From positions 41,653,934 through 41,717,933 of the forward strand of contig OX104127.1 of the NCBI GenBank assembly GCA_944470555.2: a stretch of DNA of 64,000 nucleotides, given 5' to 3'. Made by a program: the position numbers and the translations under genes. The notes beneath the pieces are model-generated. The model was not told the DNA's origin and searched no databases. It worked only from the letters and a program-made list of their open reading frames with translations. Each line of letters opens with the position of its first letter. The first letter of the stretch is position 1. This DNA comes from Heterobilharzia americana. Lineage: Eukaryota > Platyhelminthes > Trematoda > Strigeidida > Schistosomatidae. Below, piece after piece: positions 1-13,239 of this stretch.

Positions 1-204
1 AAAAAGTTTATTATCACCATGGCAGATAGTGATGGTCAGAAACTTATCAAGATGTTTCAAAAGTTGAAAGAGAATGTTAATGGATGTGTATGACTGAATC
101 TGCTAGACTTATGGTTGACAGACATTATTTCAACAGTATTTTGCAGAACAGAGTTGATATTTTATTAAGCATAGGAATGTGCTCACTTGTTAATGCACTT
201 AAAC

Positions 205-330
205 TTCGTACCCATCTACGGGACTAGCAGTGGAATCCAGGACGGGCATTTCATCCTATCCGGGACTCGTTGGTTGGATGCACCTCCACCCTAGTAAGTG
301 ATGCTATTGAGCAGTTTAACCCCGTGTAGC
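205..330 (-). mobile_element. Sm-alpha-like hammerhead SINE, decayed fragment
   Basis: On the minus strand this stretch resembles the ribozyme part of the Sm-alpha SINE: stem II and its loop are recognisable and the downstream piece reads CTGGATTCCACTGCTAG. The catalytic CTGANGA box has decayed to an ACGA-like remnant, so cleavage is not expected. The tRNA-like head is not recognisable. Confidence 0.7.
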
Positions 331-2597
331 AGCGCAGAATTACAAGTATCAAAAAGTATTTAGACTATTTTTCAGATTTTAGATAAGGTAGTGGAAGTAA
401 GGATATAAAATCAAATATATGGATGTTTCGATGATTATACTGCTTTACATCCCTTTTCCCTGCATAAATAGAATTTCGTAACATTTCAGGTGTCATTATT
501 AATAGATCTATGCAAGTAAGCGAGTTGGATGTGCTGCTGATATTTGCCGGCAGGCTATTCGAAAAATAGCCTAGTTTACTTGATGTATACCTTACATAAT
601 TCATAGACAGATGACAGTCTAGTGTAACTAAATGTTGACCTGTACTCCGGAAGTTAAGTTTTCTACTTTTATCCTCATAGGAAATAAACTAATACAGGGA
701 TTAGTAATTAAATCTTACTATAGTGTAAAGATTTCTAGGTTATCTGTAAAAAACTGGATCAGGGCACTATATTACTGATGAATATCAGAAGTTGGAAATC
801 ATTCAACGCTGATCTTGAGACTTAGTTAATTCACCAGTCCATGACATTTATATGTCGGATGTAAACACACTTTATGAACTTACCTTTTTCGTTTTCAACA
901 ATAATCCCGTTGATATTATAGTTGGGCAGTTGAAAAACAGCTCAGATGTGAGGGTGGTGAAATTGAGTAGTAAATGACTTAAGAGGTATTTATTTTGTGC
1001 TCAAAACCGTAATAAGTGTTAACTAGTACAAGTGTTTTGATACAATATTGTTAACATTTACACTTTGTCTGAATTCATGCCTATAATTATATGACTGTGA
1101 CCACTCAGATTAACAGCAAAAGATTTAGGACAGATGGATTCTCAATGAAAGTTAGAGGTTGTTTTTATAGAACTATGTAATTCTGAATATGAAAAAAATA
1201 CACAAAAACTTTTACTACTATTATCATCAAAGTAGTATAGTTTTTCTTGCAAAAGTTTTATCGCGTAACGAAAACCGTAGTTTGAAATATATTTCAGTTC
1301 AATCATAAGGATACTTACTGAAGTTTCCCAAGACTTTTCGAATACTTGAGTAGATGCTAGGTTCACAAAATTTCTCACAAACCATCCAACCTTTAGATTT
1401 TACAGGCTCAAAATAAACTTCAGTGCGAAACTTTAGCATCATCTAATTAAGTAAATGGTGACACATGCAAACATAACGGTTACGTAGTGTTTAACTGCTA
1501 CTCGGTACTTAATAATTGCGATCTCACTAGGTTCCGCTTGGTAAAACCATTCTAAAGTTTATGATATGTAAGGAATACTTTTGTAGATCATTATTTTAGT
1601 TTATGGCTGATAACTACGTGACTCCCAAGCAAGCTTCGACTTTTGAGCCCTAATAGCGAAATCTAGTTACGGAATATAACCAAATAAATAGAATAGTTGG
1701 AGTGAGCTTAGTAGCAAGTGATTATATGCTCTTTGTAAAGAGACTTGGCAGTAAATATCAACATTGGAAAGTTTTGGTAAGCTGATAAAGCTTTTGGAAT
1801 AAGTAAACTCGCAAGGCAACCATCATTTAGATTAAAACAAACCTTGCTTGATTATTGTGGCATGCTGAATTCTGTTTAAATAGTCTGAAATTTGTATTCA
1901 TCAAAGTAGACGTATTGACTAGTCATATGTTCTCCTAAACTGGTCATTAAAACCATTTCAAGTGATCTTACTTGTCGGTGCATGTTCTTAGAAAGAGGGA
2001 ATTTGTCCTCAGACAATGTTCGTTGATTGTTTATTCATTCCAGAATTCATTTACTTCCATTAGTCTTTGATTCAGAATGTAAACTGAATGCTTTTTTATG
2101 GTGGTTGGTTCAGTAACTAGAATAGCCTTTAAGACCCTTTTAATGGACAATAAATCAGACGTTATGTGGTATTGTAGATTTGTTCACTTCAAAAAATAAG
2201 TGAGTAGCTGCCCGTGGTCAAATTGACCAAGCAGCTATTTCAGAAAGTCAAGCTTTGCTGATTAGGTAAGTGGTTCTATGGAAGTAGGAAGGGGGGAAAG
2301 GATGACTTTCAATTTAATTATAAGTGGAGCTTTAGTCGATTTATGTAACGTTCTTTTCAGAAGAATTGAAATGTTATCTATTAATGCTAATACTACATAA
2401 ATGTGCATAAATTTTATTAAGGAAATAGTGTGAATAATAGCGCAAAGACGATTAGTTTTGACGAGAAAACTGATGGCAATATTTTGTTAGTAGTATATAT
2501 AGGTGGTAGGACTAAATGTTCCAGTTAACGATTACCGATATACTGTATCTTTTTAATTTTTTTCCTAAAGGAAAAATTTCCTGCTGGTAATCCACTA
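331..2597. other. AT-rich stretch without recognised feature
   Basis: Short random-looking open frames only. I see no repeat family, exon-like block or RNA gene. It may be intron or flank of the rootletin gene, whose missing 3' exons should lie in this direction. Confidence 0.4.
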
Positions 2598-3145
2598 AAA
2601 ACCCTTAGTTAGGAGTAGTATTCATCATGGACCTACGTCAGTTGGGGAACCATTGAAAGTCTGGAAGCACTGGACAGCTGCTTCGTTCTAATATGGGACT
2701 CCTCATCAGTACGAACCCACGACCCGGCTAGGGATCGGACCCAGAAACTTCAGGTTTCACGGCGAGAGCGTTAACCATTCAGTCACTGGGTCGGTTTCTA
2801 CTGGTTCACAATTTCCAACTTCTGTCAATTTACGACATAGCGCAACTATCACCCAAGGTCTTCAGTTAGCATCCACTTCACTTCCGACTGGTTGACCCCA
2901 CAGGTCACGGCTTCTCAATAGAGCTTCCTGATATCCATCTGGAAGCAAGTCACTAATGAGCAATATACAGTAATGTATTTTTGAGATGAATAGGGATTTT
3001 TAATTTAGAAGTAGTATTCATCATGGACTGACATCAGTTGGGGAACCATTGAAAATCTGGAAGCGTTGGTTCCCCAACTGATGTCAGTCCATGATGAATA
3101 CCACTTCTAAATTAAAAATCCCCGTTCATCTCAAAAATGCATTGA
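2598..3145 (-). mobile_element. Second-family hammerhead SINE in fold-back arrangement
   Basis: Read on the minus strand the order is: an inverted tail fragment (3066-3140), a tail in sense (3065 down to about 2976), then a nearly full unit (to about 2600). The full unit has a tRNA-like head and a hammerhead-like core at about 2670-2715 with CTGATGA present. Several changes (GAAGC for GAAAC, AGAAC for AGGAC) suggest an inactive ribozyme. This is the subfamily whose tail ends CTAAATTAAAAATCC rather than CTCCACAACC. No convincing target-site duplication was found. Confidence 0.75.
2980..3140. repeat. Near-perfect palindrome of two SINE tails
   Basis: Arms of about 70 bases (about 2980-3049 and 3066-3140) face each other around a 17-base centre and differ at only a few positions. 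Both arms are the 3' tail of the second SINE family; the ribozyme and tRNA head between them are absent. Confidence 0.85.
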
Positions 3146-4659
3146 TTAAGAGTTAACAGAAAAAAACATAACGAAGAAGCACCATTGTGCTTTACAAGTT
3201 AACTGCAAAAGAATGAAGTTGTAAGGGGTTAACATGTGATCTTGTTGTATGTTAAATAAAACAAATACATTGCGGGATCTGCATACTTGAAGCATTATGC
3301 TGTTTTTTATTCTTACTCACTTATACAATACACTATATTGAATATTGCAATTTAATATGAACTATAGGGTTTGTAAACACTGATACGCGTACTATCAATT
3401 AACTTAGATATCTGTTTATCACCCTACTGACATCTTATTTAAGGTAGCTTACAGACCAGGTGCTGAACAGTATGCTTTAAAATAATGTAAAAGTCTTCAC
3501 TTGTATATCTTTATAACGAAGTATACTACTTATAGCTCAAGATGACAATATTTATGTAATCATTAAAATAGTATTCCAATTCGATGCATGAAAGTCACTG
3601 TAAACCTTATCGTTTAATTCTACTGTTTATGAAAGCGGATGAATAGAAAATAAGATTCATGAAGTCTCATCAGTGATTTAGTTTATCACTGATCATTAAA
3701 TTTATCACACACTATACCACCCAAAAAAAAATTTCTGTTAACCAAAATTCAAATTATGTAAATTTTGATGTCTTCTGCTTGTCGTTCAAGGTTCAATAAA
3801 TTAAATTTTGGATAAGTAGAGAATAACTGTCTTATTTATGCACAAAAGGCCTCTTCGTTTATGTATGCATATATATATATATGAGTTGACAAAGCAACTG
3901 TGATCACCTTTCGTTTAGCTATAATCTAGTATTACGATGTTTTGAAATCCTAAATAATTTGTTTTAATCTCCACTTCATTAACATTTGACGCGCAATATT
4001 TCAAAAGTGAATAGATTGCCGCTGTTCTTGATATAGTTTCTGTTTTATTTTGTTTTTCTTTAAGTGTATATATTTATCATGGTTTGAATGTTATCGGATT
4101 AAAAAACCAACAGCAATGAGAAAATAAAATAAGATTGAAGTTCTGTGGAAACGAAATTTGAAAAACAAAAAAATCAACTTAATTCTCTATAGTTTTAACA
4201 TTTTTATATGTTATTATTTTAATAGACTGCATAGTTAATTTCTCTATTTTTCTAACACACAAAAGCAGAGAATAAAAATACAATCGGAAATGAAAATTGT
4301 ACAGCATTACTATAGTAACCAGATAAGTGATTCATGACTTTGGATGAGGTGGTTGCATTTCTCTCTCTCTTTCTCTCTTTGCGTATATATAATTTTGATA
4401 TATCCCATTACTACATTATCATAAATGATATGATTAAATTGATTAAAATTACTGGAGGGATGAGGTCAGATTAGGGTTAACTTTGAAAGTTTATTTTGAT
4501 TAGCAGTAAACTGACTTAACCAGATACTAGAGTAATATACTGACTAATGATTACAATACATCCTGAAACACATTGTATTGCAGTTACATTTATTGCCTGG
4601 TAACTTTACCATTGATTTTTCTTTAAGTAGAAGCTATTATGTTCAGCTGAACTTATCAT
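3146..4659. other. AT-rich stretch without recognised feature
   Basis: Contains a short AT dinucleotide run near 3868-3881 and a CT-rich run near 4360. No coding block or repeat family recognised. Confidence 0.4.
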
Positions 4660-4850
4660 CAAACGGATGGATGGTAGGTAGCAGTAGAATCTAGGAAGCA
4701 CGTTTCCCCGTATTTGTGATTCATCAGCTGAACATATCTACCTCCCGATTGGGTGAAGATATTCTTATCTGTAATTTTGAGATATAATCTTAGAATATAT
4801 CTAGACATTCGCATAAGTATCCATAAACCAACAGAGACCAACTAATTCTG
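4660..4850 (-). mobile_element. Sm-alpha-like SINE, heavily decayed
   Basis: The minus strand shows a GCTGATGAATC-type core at about 4718-4730 followed by the Sm-alpha downstream piece (CTACTGCTACC near 4680). Stem II and the GAA box are mutated. An old copy. Confidence 0.6.
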
Positions 4851-5044
4851 TTCAAATCAATTAACAACCGGGAATGAAAAGTTCTCGTATCAACCTCAAA
4901 CACTTTAGTAAAGTATGTTTAATATCACAGTGGAATATTCCATCGAATTGCATTTATTTATTCATTCATTATTGTGTTAAATATTAGTTCTTGTTTTTTT
5001 ATAGGTAGTAAATATACTGCAGCTTTCAGTCTCATCGAAATTCA

Positions 5045-5325
5045 AGTAATGGATAGAGGTCAGCAGTGGAGTACACAGTGCGCATTTTGTCCTTTCCGAG
5101 GCTCATCAGCTGAACATACCTGTTCCGTAGTGTGTGTGTGTGTTACCACTAGGCCTTGAACTCAACGCTCATCGCTTCAAATACCAGGGCGTCATGCACT
5201 TGGCTATTAAGTCATGATAGCCTCTTTATGTGCAAGGGAAGTAAGGTACATTTAGTTGGTGAGTCTCAAATAAGAATAAAAGTGTATCCTGGATTCCACT
5301 AACAACTGTTATCCATCATAAGTGC
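5045..5325. mobile_element. Sm-alpha-like SINE pair, head-to-head fold-back, decayed
   Basis: A minus-strand unit (ribozyme region about 5050-5130, tRNA-like head about 5150-5220) is followed by a plus-strand ribozyme remnant (about 5250-5310, ending in ATCCTGGATTCCACT). Both ribozyme cores carry mutations. The tRNA-like head on the minus strand has recognisable internal promoter boxes. Confidence 0.65.
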
Positions 5326-7866
5326 AAAATTTCAATTACCGACACCATGATTGCATCCAAGTAGGAGGCCATTTCAGTCCAACTACCGGTAGCAGACCGT
5401 AAGCTATAACATCAGTGAAGTTCTATCTATCATAGTTTAGTGGGTTTTCCCATCCTCATAGTTTTCAAAGGGTTGGTCTCACCAGACTGAATAATAATCC
5501 AGTTATTGCCTACCATTGTGTTGCGTAAGCTACCTTGCATAAATCTTTTCTGATTGAGATTTATTACAACGTATGATCATAGTCTGATGGATAATCAGTT
5601 TCAATGTTAACGAATATGTATCAGACCATTGAGCTTTTATACCAGTGTTAAAATGGTTGTTATCTGATAACTATGCCCGAAACTTATTGTTTCCGTTGGT
5701 TATTCTAAAAAAATAGGTAAGTGTTCAAGGTATGATTTATTAGTTGGATGCGAAAAATATTTGCTAATCTTTTAAAGTTTATCATTCGTTATTACCTTAA
5801 TGGTTAAAATAATTTATGTTATTGAAATGATGAAGATTAATTTTTAGCGTTAGTGGATGATCTTAGTTGAGTTACACTTTTTGAGCTGTGCAGTCAGTAG
5901 TTTAACAGTCAACGGAAACTCTTAATTACGCAACACTTCTGGATTATTCATAGAGAAATCTTGATACTTTACTTCGTCTTGCAGTTGCTGCTGATAGATG
6001 TTGATTGTAAGGATAATGAAAGCTTGATGACTACATCATCCAGTCCTGAGAATGCAGTACAGTCAAGATTAAAATGATTCTAACCTCATAAAATTCTTTT
6101 CTTGTCTTTAATATTCATCAGTTAATTAGCATGTATGTTCAACATGAACATTGAACTACATGAAAAAGTTTTTTACCTTTTAAAATTTTCGTAGATCATA
6201 TTACTTTCATGTTAAACATATTTCATAACTATTCTTAACTTCAAAAAAAGTTAGGCATATTAAGCCATTTATGAAACAGACATTCAACGTTTTTATGAAG
6301 TCGTTTGATAATATTATGTATGAAGTAAGGATTTTGTTGAAATTCATGTAAACAACTATTAGACAAATGAATAATTTTATAATTTTTCATCATACTACTT
6401 ATGTTTCAGTTGTTGATAAACTACTAATATTGTAGTATTACAATAATAAATGGTGACACTGATTAACTGAACAATAGGACACTAATATAGAAATTATTGT
6501 AAAATTTATGTGCTTGTTAAGCATATTCATCGAATAGGTCATCTAAATATGAATATACGTTGTAAAATTCACATTTCTTAAAAACTGCCAGCTTTTGATC
6601 CGTTTTGGTTAACCAAGTCAGTTAAAAGAACCGATAACTGTCGATGACTATGAATGATGACAGCCTTATACTACTGATCAATTAAAATAATAATCTTAGA
6701 TTGTTGTATCCCAGTCGAGTAGTTGAATGATAGCTAACTTACCATAAACCCTAACTGTTTCGAGCTCAGTTCTAAGTGCTTTGAATGATTGTTGTTGTTT
6801 TTTTTCTGAGCAGTCCCAGACAAGGATGAAATAGCCGACTTATCAATGCTTTACCTTTTGGGCGATGTTACTTACTTATTTTGTTTATCAGAAGGCATAG
6901 CTTCATTGTTGTCACAGAATCATATTACCCTGATTTCAGTATTATAAAACTATGCATTTATTCATTTTCTTGTTATCTGCATTCTAATCTCTTGAAATCA
7001 AAAAAATTTCTGAACACCGTGAACCTGAAGAAAGATAGATTATTATTTAATGACGATATATGATTTATCTGATTCATCACTTCTTCAGTGAGTTTATTCA
7101 AAACCTACGCCTTGTTGATATCCTTCAATTCATAAAGAGAATGTTCACTCATTGGTCTATCGATTTAACTGTCCGAATTTTACATTATTCTGGACAATTT
7201 ATTTTTTCAGTTATTGATGAAAGGTTAACCATTAGATCTATTAACGGTTTAAGTTATATTTTTATGGCTTAGTGATATGTTATGATGAAAACTGAGCAAT
7301 GAATAAACGTTCTAAATCAAAGTTCTTCGCTGGTTTCAATTTGTTGGGCTTAAATGTACTTTTAAATCTGAAGTTTCCTTTGAGATTCGAAATATAGTAT
7401 TGTTTATAACTACTCATCTAGTTATGGCCACTCACAAAATAATAAACCAGATAAAGTATCATCAAGCTCGAAGACAGACCTTGCTAAAACATGTAAATTA
7501 GCATAGAATCAGTATTTATTGCTTTCCATTTAACTGTTTTAAACTGCACAGTAGTAAATAAAGCATACTCCATTTGTGAATGCGCTATGGTTCTTAGTAG
7601 AACCAACATAGTCATTACTGTGTTGCATAATCCTTTTTAAAAAGATGGGACTCAAAATAGAAGATGAACAGCAACTGATTGGACTACGTAACTAATTATT
7701 TGAGCAGGTACAAGCCGAGTGTATGATTCACTAATCTCCGTGAATGCATCTGTTAAAAACTAGTGGCGTTAGTTTAACCCACAGACTACTTCTAACTCAT
7801 CTTGGTTTCTTATTTGTGTTTGAAGTAAGCATCTCATTGAAGTCACCACGCGTGTAAAGACATTAT
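5326..7866. other. AT-rich stretch without recognised feature
   Basis: Two short open frames lie at 6881-7272 but show no family signature, and their composition matches the surrounding AT-rich DNA. I could not support a gene here. Confidence 0.4.
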
Positions 7867-8551
7867 TGTGATTATTATTACCCCTTTGGGTTCCTAGTGG
7901 AGCATAGGTATTCAGTTGTATGTCGCCATTTCACTCTCTTCTCTGCAATCTTTTCAACCTGGCTCCACCACTACCCACAAGCTTTCATTTCTTCCTCACA
8001 TGATCTCCATGTCACCCCATCTGGGACGACCAACTAGTCATTTCCACTTTTGATTCCATTCCAGAACCTGGGCTGGCGCGTGGTTTCCCCAGTCGGTTTT
8101 CTCAGTAGATGTCCGATTCAATCTATCTCCACTTCCTTCTTCTGCATATTTGTTGGACGATGGGTTCTTGCCTCGTTGGTTCGTTCCCAGCCAGCCAGAG
8201 TTCCTTCGTACTTATTCTTATTATTGTGGCCATCTGATCTCCATCTTCACTATCGACTGACCGTAGGTGGCAGCTGTCGATGACTGACCATAGTTTGTTG
8301 TAAGTGCTTTTCGTGACGCGCCAAGTATCTCAACCATCATACAGTAGCACTGAATTGTCTGACATTAATGTTGAAAATTCGGATGTTGTTCACGCTTTAG
8401 GCCGAGTGGAATGCAGTGAGGTGCAGTAGATCTCCACACTGGTTTCACATCAATCCAGGAACGCCTGTCTTGCTGTCTTTCCGATCCTGGCTTTCACGTA
8501 CTCATCTGTGCCTGTACCACCGTAGTCCCTGTAGTTGAGACGATGCTGCCT

Positions 8552-8609
8552 AGGTAGGTAGGTAGGTAGGTAGGCAGGTACGTAGGTGGGTAGGTAGGTA
8601 GGTAGGAGG
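8552..8609. repeat. GGTA/TACC tetranucleotide repeat inside RTE copy
   Basis: An imperfect run of GGTA units within RTE copy 1. The same run occurs at the same element position in the copies at 14.5, 26.9 and 57.6 kb, so it belongs to this RTE lineage and is not a local accident. Confidence 0.9.
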
Positions 8610-8757
8610 AGAGGTGAAAGAGACTACTTCGTGTAGATTTCTCCCGTTTATGCTGATTGCTGCTTGTTGTTGTTGTTGTTGGTTGGTTGGCTGGTTGGTT
8701 GGATATCTTCATCACCTCTCTCTTCTCTACGTCCACCTGAAGAAAGTCCGTCTTCGC

Positions 8758-8791
8758 TGCCCTGCCCTGCCCCGCCCCGCCCCGCCCCGCC
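8758..8791. repeat. CCCCG repeat inside RTE copy
   Basis: GC-rich pentanucleotide run (CCTGCCCTGCCCCGCCCCGC and onward) in otherwise AT-rich DNA. The minus strand has runs of four G and could form a G-quadruplex. Shared with the RTE copies at 14.3 and 27.1 kb. Confidence 0.9.
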
Positions 8792-9046
8792 TCTTCTGCC
8801 AATTTGTTAGTTTCCGTCTGTAGGTCTTCGAGTTTGTGCGACAAGACACCAGACATAAATCATCATCGACAAAATCGAAATCTTCTTCTGGGGTCTTTTC
8901 ATCAGTCCAGACAGCGTATGCGCCTCTTCTCGCTCTTCACAGTTTGTTGCATGATCCAGTTGAGTCGACCACAATCAGGAAGATGAACGGTGATGGTATG
9001 TAACCTTTTCTTACTCCTGTCTTCACTTCAAAGCCATCACTGTTAG

Positions 9047-10065
9047 GACATACTGAACATTATTATTTGTAGAAAAAGATAACAGTGAGCTAAAGTCTAG
9101 GTACGCATGAAATTCACCTGACCTACATGAAACGTTCCGTAAGCTGATTATTTACTTCTTTGGTGAAACAATGAAGCGTAAAGTATGTCATCAATGAAAG
9201 TCTACCTATAAAATAATAAGGTTTTTAAATACTGAGAAACAGCATTGAATTATAAATCCGAACTTATGTTTTCGTATTGCTAAAGATTTGAAACCTTTCA
9301 TGAGACGGGAGTTTGCGTGTATCAAGATTCAAGAGAAAAAGCGGATAGCTAATCGAAAACATGACGCTGTTGATTGACGCCAACTTATTTGCACTATAAA
9401 CTTGAATTCATTATAGTGCATAAATAATGACTTTCATTTAGACGATGTAGTCGTTGTAACTAATCTAGTAAGCTATCGAGGGATTTTCAACAGTGAATTC
9501 TAATAGCCTTATATCAGTACTGAAGTCAAGAGGTAACCGAAAACTCTTAAAGACTATTTTATTGCCAGTGAACTAGATACATATCTTAATGTACCAATGT
9601 AGATCGTGGGTAAGGAAATCAAATTTGTTGGTAAAAAAAGTAGACTTCATTACGAGCTAGTTAAATTCCATTTAGATGAATGAAGTAACCATAAGAAGAA
9701 ATTCGGTAGAAACTAGTTTTGGAAATCAGTTATCTTTGGTCAGTATCTTAACTAACACTAAAGAGCTCACCAGAGTTAAATGAGGCTAAAACCGTAGGTC
9801 ATTGTCAATTTTAAAGTGTTATTCAATAGAATTTAGAAATTTCACTTTTATATCTGCTTGTAACGATTCATTTTATAAAAAAAATAAACTGAAGCAGTGC
9901 GATAAAGCGAGGGCGTTTATTAAGTTGTTCTGTTTCAATGTGAGGCTCTTTGTCAATGGACTATTTGAAGAATTCGATGCTTACAGTAAGCAGATATAGT
10001 ACTACTGAAGCAAGACGTTAGAATCAAGTAGTTGTCATAGCCTAGTTGCAGTCAATATTTGTTAT
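9047..10065. other. AT-rich stretch without recognised feature
   Basis: No supported coding block, RNA or repeat family seen. Confidence 0.4.
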
Positions 10066-10711
10066 AATGCAGCTCCCTTCACCTATCTAGGCAGCACTGT
10101 TTCAACTACAGGCAACACAGGCACAGACGAGGATGTCAAAGTCAGAATCGGAAAAGCAAGATAGGCGTTCATTATCCTGAAACCAGTGTGGAGATCTTCT
10201 GCACTCAGTATGCAGAACGAGATACGGATTTTCAACACCAACGTCAAGTCAGTGCTTCTGTATAGTTCAGAGACTTGGCGCGTTGCGAAAGCATTTCCAA
10301 CAAACTACAGATATTCATCAACAACTGCATACGCTGGCTCGTTACTGAAGATCAGATGGCCAGAAAGAATAAGCAACAAGGAACTCTGGGAGCGAACCAA
10401 CCAAGAACCTATCACCCAACAAATATGCAGAGGAAGGAGGTGGAGATGGATTGGGCATACATTGAGAAGGCCGATTGGTGACATCACGCGCCAGGCCAGG
10501 CACTCGAGTGGAACGCCGATGGGAAGCGACTAGTTGGGCAACTGAGGAGAGGGTGACGTGGAGATCGTGCGAGGAGGAAATGAGAGCTTTTGGGCTGTCG
10601 TGGAGCCAGGTTCAAAAGATTTCAGAGAAGATAGTGGAATGGAGAAGTGCTACTAAGGCCCTATGTTCCATTAGGAGCCCAAAGGACAAATAATAATAAT
10701 AATATTAATAA
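10066..10711 (+). mobile_element. RTE-type LINE 3' fragment, copy 2
   Basis: A 5'-truncated RTE copy of about 0.65 kb. It encodes the region after the reverse transcriptase core: YLGSTVSTTGNTGTDEDVK, then [20 protein letters not shown], then the [17 protein letters not shown] and [11 protein letters not shown] motifs typical of RTE C-termini. It ends in CAAATAATAATAATA. Frameshifts are present and it is not functional. Confidence 0.88.
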
Positions 10712-11626
10712 TTTAAAAAAAAACTTTTGCTGAGAAGTTTTCATTAGTTCCGATTCATTTCATTCAGTGTTTGTAGTCTACCCTATTTCCATTAAACAAC
10801 TTTGAGAACTAGTGACCCTTTTAAGTGACCAACAAATGTTTTATCATAGGTTAGTCAAACACTGGTTCAGATGATATAATTTTCTCATTTAGAATGTGTG
10901 GTTTATTAGCTGAAGACAACTTGATGAAGCACTAAATTGTAATCCCATCTTCGCTTAGGAATTGTTTACTTACTCTAGTAAGCTATTCAAAATCTCAAAC
11001 TATTGCATAATTTGCGACATGCGAATCTCAGGAAAATTTTGATGATGTTTATACTGATTTGGGTGTTGCTTTTCAGGCTGTGTACAGTTTACATAGTGGT
11101 CATTATCTGGAGTAAAATTCTTCCCTCTTAATAGTCTATGCTTGGTTAGTAAGTTGAATTAATCTGTTGGCAAAATCTAGTAATATATTCAACTAATTCA
11201 GATATTTATGCACAGTTGTGTACTAAAACTATTTACTAACATTACTTTCGTTTTGCTAGTCTACTTATCGGTGTATGATAGTTTTTCTTTTTCCTACAAA
11301 AGTTGATTGGTAATCTATCCTGTTTTTTTATACAGCGTCAATCCTAATCATATATGAATTGTTATTTACTCACTGGAAAATATAGTACGTTTGAATTGCT
11401 TAAACAGTTATTAATACTGAAACATTGAACAACTATCAATCAACTTTGGAGATTTGCAGATATATATATATATATCCTATATTAAGTGTACTGTAGTCCA
11501 AAAGTTTTAAGGACATACAGGAAATACTCAACCCATGCATCTGTTTATAATTTCAAGGTTACTTTATCGTACTGAAGATGCGGCTATAAGAGTATCATTA
11601 AAACAAAATAATATTATTAAATAAAT
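10712..11626. other. AT-rich stretch without recognised feature
   Basis: A short TA run lies at about 11460-11475. Nothing else recognised. Confidence 0.4.
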
Positions 11627-12358
11627 TTCGAGGAGGTTGTGGGGATTTAGAAATATTTCAAGTTGTTATTCATCGTAGACTGACATAAGTTGGAGGAAAA
11701 GTGGGAACCTGGAAGCACTGGACACCCGCTCTGACCTGGTATGAGACTCCTCAGCAGTGCGCACTCACGACCTCGCTAAGGATCGAAGCCCAGACCTTTA
11801 GGTTCCGAGGTCAGCACGTTACCATTGAGCCACTGGGTCGGAATCCAATGGTTCATATTTCCAACTTCTGTCAGTTCACGACATAACGCAACCGCCATCT
11901 AATTTCATCGTTGAGTAACTGTTCTCACAACCATCAGGTTAGCCACACTGGTCACTACTTCTTATTGGAACTTCGCGAATCACCTCTCTGAGCTAGTCAC
12001 CAATGAGCACCAGTTCAATTGAATTTTGAGGAGGTTGTGGAGATTTAGAAATATTCCAAGTTGGTATTCAGCCCGTTGGTCGTGAGGACAGTTACTCAAC
12101 GATGAAATTGGATGGCGGTTGCGTTATGTCGTGAACTGACAGAAGTTGGAAATATGAACCATTGGATTCCGACCCAGTGGCTCAATGGTAACGTGCTGAC
12201 CTCGGAACCTAAAGGTCTGGGCTCCGATCCTTAGCGAGGTCGTGAGTGCGCACTGCTGAGGAGTCCCATACCAGGTCAGAGCGGGTGTTCAGTGCTTCCA
12301 AGTTCCCATCGTTCCTCCAACTGATGTCAGTCTAAGATGAATATCAACTTGAAATATT
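11627..12358 (-). mobile_element. Second-family hammerhead SINE, large fold-back
   Basis: A full minus-strand unit (about 11627-12026) is joined to the tail of another minus unit (about 12027-12068) and then to a plus unit (about 12070-12358). The arms are about 285 bases each and nearly identical. Both carry the same private change in the ribozyme (GGTCAGAGCGGGTGT where other copies have GGACGAAACAGCTGT), so one arm derives from the other. This change destroys the GAA box, so neither ribozyme should cleave. The tRNA-like head has TGGCTCAATGGTAA and CTCCGATCC boxes. Confidence 0.85.
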
Positions 12359-13239
12359 ACCGAAAAAATTATTTGTATTAGATGGTAATTCAACTAAGAT
12401 CAAAGTAAGGTATTGGCTAATGCATGTTAATTTGACCATTGAAGTGAGCACATTTCTAGGGAGAATTTGGTTTAGGTTAGATGAGTCTGTGAGTAATATA
12501 TCTAGACCGAAGAATAAAATTTGATATCCCACCAAAACAACGCGTTTCCTACTTCCCATTTTATGTTGTATGTCATGGAATGTATTACTAGTTCAAGGAA
12601 TTTGTACTTTCTACCTATTTATCCGTCTAAGGATGAGACCGGTTGAATATTGTTCAGTTATAGTTCGAATTACATTTTCGCAAACTAACTTCTATTCTAT
12701 CCAAATAAATATGTAACTAATTTGGCTCTCTGTTGTACTTTCAATTTATAGAAAAAGGGGCTTTCCCTTGGATTCAAATTTTCAGTTTCACACATGAAAA
12801 TTTCGGATTTGAATAATAATGCTCAGTTTGAAAATCTTCTTCAGATTACCAGAATTGTTTAATGCTCAAATACTTCGATATTGCTCATCAGTACCACAGT
12901 TTAGGACTAAGATAAAAAAGCATTTTAAAGTTTTAATATTTCAAATCTTTGGAAAAATTACGAAGTTGACCTGGTAACCATTCTCCAACCGGATAAGGTG
13001 TGAAATGTTGTCGCGATGAGTAAATGTGACTACAAAAACAAATGCTAGCTAACTTCATTAACAAAAGTAGTTTTTTATAGCTGTTGTCTCATCAAATGTT
13101 AGAACATTGCAAGTGAAAATAAACTTTAATTAGTGCAGCTCTTGAATATGAATGATATTAACTAAGAGGAAGTTGGTTCATTGGAACCTGTGGAGCTTGA
13201 AGATTCATAAAATCTAATAATCCCTTGGATACAGTATCG
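12359..13239. other. AT-rich stretch without recognised feature
   Basis: Only short open frames without recognisable motifs. Confidence 0.4.

Larger units (their letters stand above)
7867..9046 (-). mobile_element. RTE-type (SR2-like) LINE fragment, copy 1
   Basis: The minus strand ends in the typical RTE 3' end (GGAACCCAAAGG then a TAA-type tail at 7867-7880). Upstream it encodes broken pieces of the reverse transcriptase C-terminus: a degraded FADD-type box (VDDDLCLVS), then the KLEDLQTETNKLAEEA region. Frames are broken repeatedly and the 5' part is missing. Two internal simple-sequence expansions lie inside it (8552-8609 and 8758-8791). Confidence 0.85.

Noticed and set aside
8494..8856. 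120-codon frame with YLPTYPPTYLP repeats (and similar frames at 14224-14607 and 26951-27320)
   Set aside because: Translation of the CCTA/GGTA and GGGGC runs within RTE fragments; not a protein-coding gene.
11627..12358. Target-site duplication AATATTA for the 11.6-kb fold-back
   Set aside because: Only 7 bp in AT-rich DNA and not exactly at the element ends; too weak to claim.
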